DNA of 61,563 nucleotides from Zygnema cylindricum (taxonomy: Eukaryota; Streptophyta; Zygnematophyceae; Zygnematales; Zygnemataceae). Position numbers and translations under genes: made by a program. The DNA is taken from NCBI GenBank assembly GCA_037447655.1, contig JBBHKE010002844.1, positions 1 through 61,563 on the forward strand. The letters are read 5' to 3'. The notes under the pieces were generated by a model, which was not told the DNA's origin, ran no database searches, and was given only the letters and a program-made list of their open reading frames with translations. Positions 45,973 to 57,900 of the stretch are shown here, in pieces. Numbering within the stretch: the stretch's first letter is position 1; every line of letters starts with the position of its first letter.

Positions 45973-48900
45973 ATGGATTCTCCCTCCTCTCGCGGCCGCC
46001 GCAGCATCTTCCATCTGCTCGAGAGCCGCGCCCTGCAAGCCTCGCTGGAAGTAAGTTCCGTACATTCCGTACAATCCGTACAATCCGTACAGCCCTCCTT
46101 GTCGTTTAGCTGCCTTGATGTCTTCCGCATGCACGCCACGTGTGAACTTGTCATCGCGAGTCGCTTCTTGTCGGTCTCCCGCTGTTTCGCGATTGATGAC
46201 GTCAGCAATGCTGACGTCATCATCATCATCGGCACGTGTCACCTTTTTTTTTGTGTTTACATTCTGGTTCGTCACGGTCGTGCGACTGATGACGTCACAC
46301 GCATGGTGACAACGTCACAAACATGATGATGACGTCATAGGAGGCAGTTGTCATTGTAAGAAGCCTTTTTTTTGTCCTTTTTTTTATGTTTTTTACAATG
46401 AGGGTAGCGATATGAGGGGTGTTCCACTAGAGGCAAGGCGTGGACTTAAGAAGAGGGAGAGGGCCGGGGGAGAGGAGGGGGCAGAGGTAGCGGCAGAGAG
46501 GGAGGCAGAGGCGAGGCAGAGGGAGAGGGAGAGGGAGAGGCAGGGGGAGAGGGAGAGGGAGAGGAAAGGGAGGAAGAGGGGGGGAAGGAGAGGCAGAGGG
46601 AGATGGAGCGAGAGAGGGAGCGGGAGAGGGAACGGGAGAGGGATAGGCAGAGGGAGAAGGTGAGGGAGAGGGAGAGCAAGGGAGAGGGAGACGGAGAGGG
46701 AGAGGCAGAGGGAGAGTGAGAGACAGAGACAGAGAGAGAGGGCGAGGGAGAGGCGATGCAGGGGGAGAGGGAGAGGGAGAGTAAGAGGCAAGGGGGGGGG
46801 GGGAGAGGGAAAGGGGGAAGGAGAGGAATGCGGAGAGGGAGAGAAAGGGAAAAGGAGAGGGATAGGGAGAGGGAGTGGGAGTGAGATAAGGAGAGGGAGA
46901 GGAAGAGGGAGAGAGCAAGGGAGAAAGTAAGGGAGAGGAGAGGGAGAGGGAGTGTGAGAGAGTGGGAGTGGGAGATGGTGAGGGTGAGGGAGAGGGTGAG
47001 GGCGAGGGAGAGGGAGAGGCATAGGAAGAGGGATAAGAAGATGGAGAGAGAGTGGGAGAGGGAGCGAAGTAAGGGATGGAGAGGGAGAAGGAAATGGGAG
47101 ATCGACAGCGGTAGCGTATGAGAGCGCAAAGAAGAGCTAGAGAAACAAGAAAAGGGAGTGGCAGAGAGAGAGATAGAGGAAGAGGGAGAGGAAGAGGGAA
47201 ATCAAGAGGTAGAGGGAGAAGGACAGGGTTCTGGCGAGGGAGAGGGAGAGGCAGAGTGATAGGACCCAAAGATAGAGAGGGAAACGGAGAGGGAGAGGGC
47301 GATGAAAAGGAAGATGGTAAGTTAGAGGCTCAAGAAGAAGGAAAAGGATTGGCTGAGGAAGATGTCGTGGGGGAAGAGCGACATGAATAGGGAGCGAGAG
47401 AGGGTGAGGCAGAGGGTGAGGGAGAGGGAGAGGGTGGTGAAGTTGACCCTGACAAATTGTTATGATTGTTGTACGGATGGGGCCATCCGTACAGCGTCAT
47501 GCTGGGTCTCCCCATGGCCTGTACGGAGGTGTCAGGAGGAAGGCCCAGTCGCATGCTTCTCTGGTTGGGCGCCTCGCTCTGGAGACGGTTATGGAGGTAG
47601 GGTGTCGTTTTCTTTTTCTTTCGTAAGGATGTGGTGGGCACATGTGGCACCGGTTATGGAGGAAGGGGGATCTTTTGTGTGCTGACGTCAGGAATGAATG
47701 GTAGGAAAAGTTCACAAGTGTTGTGTTTTTTTTAGGGGAAACATGATCAGCAGACTCATAGGCTTTTCGAACAACGGTATACAAAAGGTGTTTGAATTTC
47801 ATTTCTTTGCCGACAAAATGGTGGCCTCCGATTTTTTAATCCTGAAGATATCTTGTCTTATGGGAGATCACTTTTTCCTGTTTTGTCGAAGTCAATCCAG
47901 TTTCTGAATTATCCCGATATTTGGGGCCTGTTTTTCTTAAGCTCGTGATGGTTTCCTTTTCTTCGAATCTTATCATGTTCAAATGAAAGAAAAGTGATGT
48001 TTTTTGATGAGGTTTGGAATGATGATTCCGTATTTCTCTTTGATCGACAGTTATGGAGTTGTAAGGGAAATAGTTTCTGTCTGTGATACTCTATCAAGAT
48101 CTGGTAAGTTTGTTGCCGGTTTCGCCAAATTGATTATTCTTTATCAGTTATTGACGACGGCTGTGAATTGCTTAGCTTTTTCTGAGTGTCCCAAAAAATA
48201 ATGTCCCAAAAAATAATGTTCCAAAAAATAATTTTTCAAAAAATATTGTCTTGACTTATGTGTTGATGTAGGCACATACCGGCTGTGTAAATACAATTGC
48301 TTGGAATAAATCTGGGAGCCTTCTTGTGTCGGGATCGGATGATACTCGGGTAAGCGGTGTCGTATTGTAACCGAAGCTGGAAATGCTGTTCCTCTCTTTG
48401 TTTGGTGTTTTTGGATACATTACAAGAGATGTCTTGTTGTTCACCAGAGTTTTTGGACTGTTGTTTGAAAGAGTTTTCCTGTTTTTTCGCCAGAGTTCTT
48501 GACTGTTTTTGTTGTTTAGATCACCTCATTTTTCAACTTGAAGGAACGGCACATCACGTGGAAAAGCGTAATTTAGGTTTACGATGGAATGTACTGACTA
48601 GTGCTCTTTTCTCAGTACTCTTTTGTCAAAAAAACTGTCAGAAATGGTCTGGGGCATTTCCGTTTAGGGATTTCAGTGGGCTATCTTTATTATTTTAGTA
48701 TAATTGCATCGACTTAATGGTCATTGTGGTCACCAATTGGACCAGGTGGTAATTTGGGACTACGCAGCTCGACGGTCTCTTCACAGTATTGACAGTGGTC
48801 ATACTGCCAATATTTTCTGCACGAAATTTCTTCCAGAAACTGGAGATAGTGTGATACTTTCTGGAGCTGGTGATGGGGAGGTAAGTTCGAAAGGCACATC

Positions 48901-51900
48901 TGTTATTACAGTGCAGTGTAGAGAATATCTGTTATTGTTTGTATTTTTTTCAATACAGTCTAATACCACTTATGTGAAGTCCAGATGTAAGACCTTCGAG
49001 ACTGTATCTATGTGGTATGGTCTTTTACATTTATAAGAGGAAGAATAACGTGTTTTTCGAATGTATACTATCCACTTTAAGGTCTTTAAGCATAGGGACT
49101 GAGTTTTACCAGCTTGTTTTTGGGTGTTATGTAAGTTTCAAGTTTTTGTCACAGAGCAAGGTTTGTATCCTGCGATTTTGCTCTTATCATATTTTCTTAA
49201 CTTTCAGTTTTTTCTTCTATTCGGTGGCGTCTCCAGGTTAGAGTTCATGAGATCAACGGAGAAAGTGGACGGACGAAAAACAATGGTGTTTCTTCTAAGC
49301 AACTAGGAGTGTTTAACTGCCATGCCCCTCGTCGAGTGAAAAAACTTGCTGTTAGTCTTATTTTCTTCTCTAAAACTTTGTGGGTTCACAGGGCTGGTTG
49401 GTTGTGGCGATAAGTTAATTGGATTGTCTAGTGATTTGAGTTCCTAACTAGTTCTCCCAGTTTAGGCAATTCAAAAGGCAAACATGAGGAAATAAGAGGA
49501 ATTTGTCCGTGGTCTGAGGAAAGAAGAGAAATTTACTGTGTTTAGAGAGCTCAGGTCATTTCCTACTTGGAATGCGAGTTGTTTTCCTTAACGTTTAAAA
49601 TAAGATGTGGTCTTTTTCCTATGACGGCATAACGGAAATTAGGCCCTCCTTTTTTACTAGGGGTTTTTGTGTGCTATCTACTCTTGCGAATTTTGTTGAA
49701 GGTCATATTAGTCAAGTTTTAATTAGTTGATTTCTGATTGTTTTCCTAATTATTTCTACTGCCGATCGTTTACTGTAATTCTCTTTCATTAACTCTTGGC
49801 TTTACCTTCTGGGTTGGTGTAATATTTGCTAATTCGTAAAACTGATCATTGTTATTCTTGTAATGGACTTTTTATCGTCGAATTGTTACATTTGACGATA
49901 TGCTAATGATTTTGTTGTTTTTTTTTTTTTTGTACTTCTTCGTGCTTAAATTGTCGGTTTTCATTAATTGTGTTGTTATTGTGGTAGTGAGAAGGTGTGA
50001 ATTCGATGGTTTAGTTTAGAGCACTAATAAGCGCTTAAGGATGTCTGTTAATTAGAATTGTTGCTCAGTTCTTACAAGAAAAAGGAGAACCGGAAAAAGG
50101 AGGAGCTGAAAAAGGAGGAGGGATAAAACGGCCTGAGTTGAAACGTGACTGGGTGGTTTACTTTGGGGAAATGGACAGGTGGAAGAAGGCAATCCTCATA
50201 TGGTGTGGAGTGCAAGTGAAGACGGAACGTTGCGACAACATGATCTGCGAGAAGGATGTGCAGGAGGTTCAGATTGCCGAGGTATATTGGTATGTATTCT
50301 TTCTTTTTTCATTTTTTCCGTGGCCTCTGTTTTTTTTCCTTTAGTTTGTAAGTGGACCAAAACGTTTTCTGCTCACATTGGCTGTTTATGGTAGGATAGA
50401 TGTTGGGCAATTTGTTTACATCCTTTATTCTTAACAGATATTGTGTAGCTTCATGCTTTTATTTCAGATTATTACTTCATCTTTCGAACTTTGAGTAAGA
50501 TGTGGAAATAGCTACAAATGCTTCAAACACAAATGATTTGGATTCTATCTTACAAAACAGAATACAAAAAATGATTCAGAAGTTTCTTCTTTGTCCCTCC
50601 ATCTTTTTTTGAGTCAACATTCATTATGATACGTAATTTGCTAGTTCTGTTATCACCGACTTATGCATTTGTTTCATAATGTTGCAACATTTGGAATAAG
50701 ATTGGTCTCATTGTGTCAAAATTGGAAATGTTTTTATCGGCGGGTGTTTGGGAGTGACACCGTGAATTATTATTAGCAGTATTGTTTTTTTCGCCACTTA
50801 AATCATTTCTCTGTGCACACTTGTCGGATTATTAATCTGACGGTCGCGATGGAAAGGTAAGGTAGAGATCTTACCTTCTGATTGGCAGTCTCCAAACTGA
50901 AATCAAACAGGTGTGCAGGGAGAAAAGTCGATTTAAGTGGCGAAAAAACATCCATACTATTAACGACACGCGGTGTACTCATCCACCTTGCAAAAGGTTA
51001 AGTACACCGCCCATCGCTATTAGAGTTAATAAACGCTAATCTTTTTGCGACTTTTTTTGGGCCGAAAATCTAGCGAGAGTAGACTTCAAATCCGCCACCC
51101 CTCCTCAGACTGAATTAGTGTTGTATATAGCATTTACACTAATAATCTCTTTACTCTAATAGCTATGGGCAATATAGTGATGGTTGACGAGGATTCAAAA
51201 GAGGTTGAACGGAGCTATGTTGTGGAAAGAAACGGCTTTAGGGTGGGGGAATATGATACTTCAGGGGAAAGTAGATTTATATCCCATTTGTAAAAGGATC
51301 CTTGGAATTTTTATAAAAATGATTTTTAAGTGCAGGGAAAAAAGTTCATGCTTAAAGATCTTCCTGGATGCCTTCTTAATCTTTTACGTAGTTTATGACA
51401 TGGTTGTGTTTGTTTATAAATTGTAGGGGTAGTTTCTTGTTATAGACAGACAAACTGCTTTAGATAACCTTATTATTTATGTTACTTATAAATTTTGAGG
51501 AGCTATTCTGAACATTTTTCACTGCTTTGCCTTTCCATAAACTGGTAGTCTTGGATTGAAGCACCAGAGTTTTGGGATTTCGGCATTTTGTGGCACATAT
51601 GACTCCCAGGGTCTTTTGATTTTTAAGTTTGAAAAATAATAGGGGGGATTTGAGGTAATTGAAAAGCTTTTTTGACACATTTTATGCATTCAAAGAATTC
51701 TTGGACACCGAGAAGGTTTGGAGTTATGTTATAAAATTATGTAGAGTGAATTTTATTGTGGGCAAAATTAATGGGCATAAATAATGGGCGTAAAGAAATG
51801 TTTTTATGGTGCCAAACAAAATGACTAACATTATCAGTGCCATCCACAAATTCACTACACCGCCAATCGCTATTAGCGTTGTGTACGCTAATCCCGTCCC

Positions 51901-54900
51901 GCTTTTTTTATTTTTTATTCTCAAATAGAATTATCCACACTATTTAAAAAAAAACCCTAATTCCTAATTAGAGTAATCGATTTCTTCCAAAATTTCCAAA
52001 TTCCCAATTAGCGTAAACCACGCTAATTATTCGTATACGCTAAAGAAACTTCTACGCTAATAGCGATTGGCGGTATAGTATACATCGCAAAAATGGAAAT
52101 GTTGTTGTTTAAATTATTATTTTTTTCTGCACAGCTGTCCGATATTCATTGGAGACCACCTTTGGAAGATAGGAATCTTGCCTTTCCATGAAATTGATAA
52201 TCCGATAAGTGTACAAAAGAAAATAGAGTTGTAAGAAAAAAAACACTAACACTTATAATACAGTGTACTGAAACACAATCTTGTATGCGGTGTTTGTGAC
52301 AGCTTGACTTAAGAGAGGCAGCTAAACGCTCATTGGACGAGGCACCCAAGGACATTCTCGCTCTCAAATCTTGTGCCATAAATCCTACCTGCCCTCACTA
52401 TCTTCTGGTTGGAGGAAGGTATTTTTTTTTGGGGGGTTTTTTTCTGTTTTTGTTAAAACCAGGCAGTAGTTATTTCAAATGTTTTTTAGGTGATGCTGCA
52501 ATATAGGGTATGCTTAAGACTTAATCTAGTTGTCCAAACAAGTTGTGATTCATGACTGTCAATTATTGCTCTAGATAGTTTTTTTTTTTTTATTTCCTAA
52601 TCTGTCTGTTATTTTGTTCCTCAATGCTCAGAAATCTGTTTATTTCAGTGCGGAGTATTGATGACTTGTCTTTAATGCTATTCAATTATTCAATGTTTAC
52701 TGTTGTCCAATTGGCAATTTCATTCACATAATCATGGTTGTTTATTGGTATTGTTGCTTATTTCAAAAGTATTTTTCTTTCCATTTTTTTGTACTTTCAG
52801 CTCAGCGATGCTCTTCTACTTTCATTGCACAACAATAATTTGTCTATAAATGGACAGCTTACAAAACATAAAAATCTTATGTTGACCACCCATTTTTTCC
52901 TTTTTTTTTATTTCAGCGACCCGTTTGCTCGACTCTATGACCGTAGGATGTTACCTGTCCCTTCGTCTGCATCTCGACGTCACACTCCTGGAAAGCCGCC
53001 TCCTTGTGTCAGCTTTATGGCCCCTGTACATCTTGCAGAGCATGTAAGTCTTTTCTTTGCTCCTCACCAGTATTAGTGGGGTCTGGACCAGCACGAATCA
53101 TGTCGATGTGATTCTTAACTGAAGCGGGTTATGTGGGGGTTTTTGGTTGAAAAAGGAGAGTTGAAAGCATGAAGTCTGGGAAGGTTGTACTTCATTAATT
53201 TTAGATTAGGTTTGGTAGAATAATCACGCCAAAGCTCGGCGCTGGTAGTGGTCGGCAATATAGTTTATTTTGTGAGGAACTTGGTCTTTTTGCCTCCACT
53301 TTTGTAACTTTTGTGCCAGTCGTTTTGAAGCAAATCCAGCATACGAGTCAGTACATTGTGAATCGTTACTAGAGTAAAGAAATTGTTATTGTGGGGTTAT
53401 TCGTGTTCTTAATTCTAATTCAGTTCCGAATGACGTGGTTGGTCCTGAACCGTTTAAAGAATCAGCATTTAAGGATAATACCATCAGTTCCATTGATACT
53501 ATTTTAGGTTTGAGGGGTAACATTTAGTTACACTGATATAGTCACACTGACTCTTTATAACAATACATGGTGTAATTTAAGTTAGTAAATTTGTGTCATT
53601 TAGTCTGAAACTTGGTTGTTTTCTGATTTGTAACTGATTTGATGATTTTCTCCTCTTTTGGCAAGCCAGTAAGTAGTGCATTTTTTTTCTGTATTTGAGA
53701 CTCTTCAGGATGATTCCTTCAATTCTGAGGAGCAATACTGAGTCTGAATAACAGGGAACTGGAGTTGAGAAAGGATGGTTGGAGTTGGGAAGGATCTTGA
53801 AATGCTGGGCTTGTCTTTATGTTTTGTCCATTGCTAGTATTCACATATCCAACCTTCCTATCCTAGAGGAACCCTTAAAAACCTTAAAAAACCTTAGGAT
53901 TCCTGTTTTGGCGTTCCTGTTAACTTATAGTAAAACTTAACCCAGAAATGAGGCTGAAAATGCAGTTTAACCTGGAAATTAACTGTTTTTTAATGCCGGG
54001 TGCCGGGTATAAATTGTTTTCAGACACGTTCTTGGTTACATCTGACACATGTGACGTTCAGTCCCGATGGACGAGAGGCACTTTTGAGCTATAGTAATGA
54101 GCATGTATATTTGATGGATGCGTTTCCAGGTGAACTTTTTTGGCCCATTTCTTTTCCAGAGTCAATATGTATTTCACATCCTTTTTTGCGCCGTGTTTTA
54201 AATTCATTTTCTATAGATTCTTCATCATGTTCTTGATCAAGTTATACCTCCCAAATCTGGTTCCCAGTCTTATCGTTTTTGAAACGTGAAGATCTCTTTG
54301 GTGTGCATATTCCATAGTTTCCATAAATTTTTTATTGCCTGTTCTTTATTTCACAGCAACTTGGTTTACTAAAAAATTTGGTAGAACGTTAGCTTGAAAA
54401 AATCCTAAAGCATTTGTTTTTTTTTTGCTTGCTAGAGTGGGCACTGGTTCACCCAATTTCTATGTATCCACCTGAAATAATGTTTCTTGCGCAACAAATC
54501 GTTTTCAAAATCTCATTTTTAAGGCAAACACATAATTCTTCTAATTTCTTATCATTATTATCTGCTAAAATTGTATTAGTCATTCCAACTAAAAGTTTGT
54601 TCACCTAATCAACCATTTTTTTTTTGATCTTTTCAGTTCAAAAGTTATGAACCTTTAGTCGAAGCTAAGTTAACCTTATCTGCTAAGGTTCTATGAACTG
54701 TATCGACGAAATTGTTTGTAACGTTATTTAATTAAACTTATTCTCTACAATTTTATGCACCTTATCTGCGAATTTGTTACTAACCTTATGTGCCTTACTA
54801 TTTTATTAACCTTTTCCGTTAAAATTTCACAAATCTCACGTTTATCCATGGCTGCGATGGAACTGTTTGGGACAGGAGGTGGTGGGTCTTTGGTTTACAA

Positions 54901-57900
54901 AGAGACTGATCTCCCAAATAGGTTCACTCTCCCTCCCCTTTCTTCAAAAGAAACACAACCTTTTGGCTCTTCGGTTTACAGTACAAGCTGTAGAATGACT
55001 TCTCTTCAGGAATGTGAAAGCCTTCTTGCTTTGGCGAAGGTCGGATTAAGGGAAGATTCCATTCGGGGTTTAGTTTATGCCATAGAATGCTGTGGTGATA
55101 TTTTGGAGGGAAACCACAAGGGATATGTACTGAAGTCAAAACTACGACATGAATCTCTCTGTGTTCGAGCTTCGGCTTTGGTGAAGGTAAGAAATTTTTC
55201 ATTATGAAAGAAATGGAACTGCTTTTTGTTTTTGAATGTCCAGGGCTGAGAATTGTGTAATAACAGAAGTAAACAAGAGGGTCTCAACCGGTCTTTAGGA
55301 CTATAGCACTAGTGTCAAGAAAAGACCACTAGTTTTTGCTCAAGTTTTTTTTGGAAAACTATAGTTGTCTGGTATTGTTGTATATGTAGATGACACATGC
55401 CATTCTTAAACGTCCCCTTGAATTTTCTTGATTTAGTGTTTTTTCTGGTGACGGTTTTAGTGTAGGAGCTTCACGAATTGAAAGTAGATCCCAAGAAATA
55501 TAACATGGGAAGAAACTTTGCAAAAGTAATGTAAAAACCATGAAAAGAATCGTTGAAAGTAATAGGGAGTACACAAAATGTGAAACAATTGCAGATTGTC
55601 CTCGTTACTTTTGTCACTCCGGCAAGAACTGTTTTTTTTCTTTACATCTGAAACTGGCTATCAGGAGGTTGATTAACTACTTATGATTCTTAGGTTCGTA
55701 CTTAGTCCTCGCCCTTTCACTATATTCAGTGGTAGAGTAGGCAAAAAGTAGTATTTTGTGTAAGGATCTCTACTATATTTTGGAAGTTGGCTTTAACAAT
55801 GCATCAAAAAGTGTTTCAAATAAATGTAAGGAGAGGATGGAAATGCAGAGATGATCGAAAGGCAATTTCCACATGGCCTCAACAATGTATGGCTTTCTAA
55901 TAAATGTATGGAAAGGATTGGAAATGCAGAGAGGTTGGAAAGGTGATGTCCATATGGCTATAAGAGATTGCAATGAGGCTCGAAATATTGATCCATCTTC
56001 TGGAAAGGCATATCACATCATGGCTGAGGCTCTTTCGCAGGTGAGGAGGGATAAGAGTTGTGAGGAAGAATGTTTCGGGAACTTCTTAACTCATTCTTTG
56101 CATGCTTCTAGGGTATGTTAGAACTTATTGTAAATTTTTCGTTAGGAAGTTATTAGAATTTCTGTTTAACTCGTATTTTACTTTTGCTACAGTTCGAATC
56201 AAAAACATTTCGGCTTTTTAGAGTGAATCTTTCTTGCAACCATCCTACTTGTACTTTATGTCTGTTGTGCTCAATGGGTCCAGTTTGTTTGTCACGTAGT
56301 ATTCACTGCAGTTGCACAAATTCTTCAGAATTTGGGAGGGGAGGATTGCAGGCGGGAAAAACCCATTTAGCTCTTGAATTTGCTGAGAGGGCAAAGGAAT
56401 TGTGGCCTACAGTCAAAGAATACTCAGATCACATCGACAAACTGCGAGAGAAGATTGGAGGTACGACACTGTTGATGTTATCACTCTCTCCTAAGTTTTC
56501 AATGCGATAAGTCGTCGTCTGAATCAACTGTTTTCTACGATGATTCCTGCTATGAGCTATTGGCTGTGGAAGCTAGACTCAGTGGAGAAAAGGAAAGGAT
56601 TTGGCCTTTGTTTCTGTTATTCCTATGTTTGTGGGTTATGTGAAGAACGTTTTGAAACCAAAAAGTTTGTCAGATAGTTTGTTTGAAACACAAGGTTGTT
56701 GTGATGGATGACTCTATTTTTGCTGTTCAAAAAACCCTTCAAAATTCTCAGAAACCCTTGAAAGAGAATGTTTGAAATGTTTTGTATTGTCATTTAGTGT
56801 TTGGTCTGAGGTTGTTCTCTTGAACACTTTAACTTTTGTCTCAGGCTACTTCTCTTTGTACTCTGTTTTTACTTTTCTATAAGGGGATTTATTGTTGCAA
56901 GTGTTTATTTCGTTAGTATGTAATTAAACATGCAGATTTCCATAAAAAGCTGGAAATCTCTCAGTTGAATATACCTTTACTCACAGTAACGTGAATACTC
57001 TGAAACTTCACCTGTATAACCTATCGTTGAGTCACTCCAAAACTTTGATTTTGTGACGAGTCGTTATGTGGTTTGCTTTATGGTTTATGATTGATGATTA
57101 TGCATTTGGGTTTTTGTTCTTTTGGTTTGTTTTGGTCTCAGCTTTCCAATGTTAGGATCCTCTGCATTTTTTTCTTCATATTTCCTTCGTATTAAATGGC
57201 TTTGTTAAGATAGTTTTACATATGTTATAATTAGTTAGTAGGTTGGAAAGAAAAATACTGAAAGTTAGAGACGTTATCTTTATGGTTTACAGAGAATCGA
57301 TCGAATAGAAAATGTAAAACGACAAGAGATAGATCGCGAAGAATTATCAGCATCACGAGCTTTGTGGGAGCACAAATGTCGAGAGAGTCAACTTCTTCTC
57401 AAACAGAGCGAGAGCCAATTGAAGGGAGGGAAGAGGAGACCATAGAAGAGAATGAGGGAGAGGAAGAGGAGGATGAGAGAGGGGGATCCGCAGAGTATGA
57501 AAGTGAGATTCAATTAGAGGTGGAAGCCACACCTTCGCATTCGAGAGGAGGAGAAGATGAGAGGCCCGGTAATGGTGTGGAAGGGAGTAGAGGACACGAA
57601 AGACCGATTGGATTACGATTGCGTTTGAAAGTGGACGCTGACAGTGAGGGATTAGAGGTTATCGACACGGGAGGTAGTACTAGTATTTCTGGAGTAGAAA
57701 GAGATGTAAGTTTTTTTCTGCCCCTCTCCTCCCCTCTCCTTTTTTTGTTTTTTTTTTTTGTTTTTCGATGGGAATTCTTTCTCCTCGTAGTGAGGTATCG
57801 TTTTTGGGGGCGGGAACGGAATGGTTTTTTCTTTTTGTGAGGGACATAGCGAGGGATGTAGTATTTAGAATCTGATGATAACAACCTATGTTGTGAACAG

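Noticed and set aside
45830-46050. Alternative upstream start for the WDTC1-like protein at 45830
   Set aside because: Phase would fit the later exons, but the added residues are only translation of CT repeats, and the downstream ATG gives more protein-like text.
46393-47269. Long Ser/Leu/Pro-rich frames on the minus strand and Arg/Glu-rich frames on the plus strand
   Set aside because: They arise in several frames at once from the GAGGGA repeat tract, which lies in an intron of the WDTC1-like gene. No domain and no codon bias.
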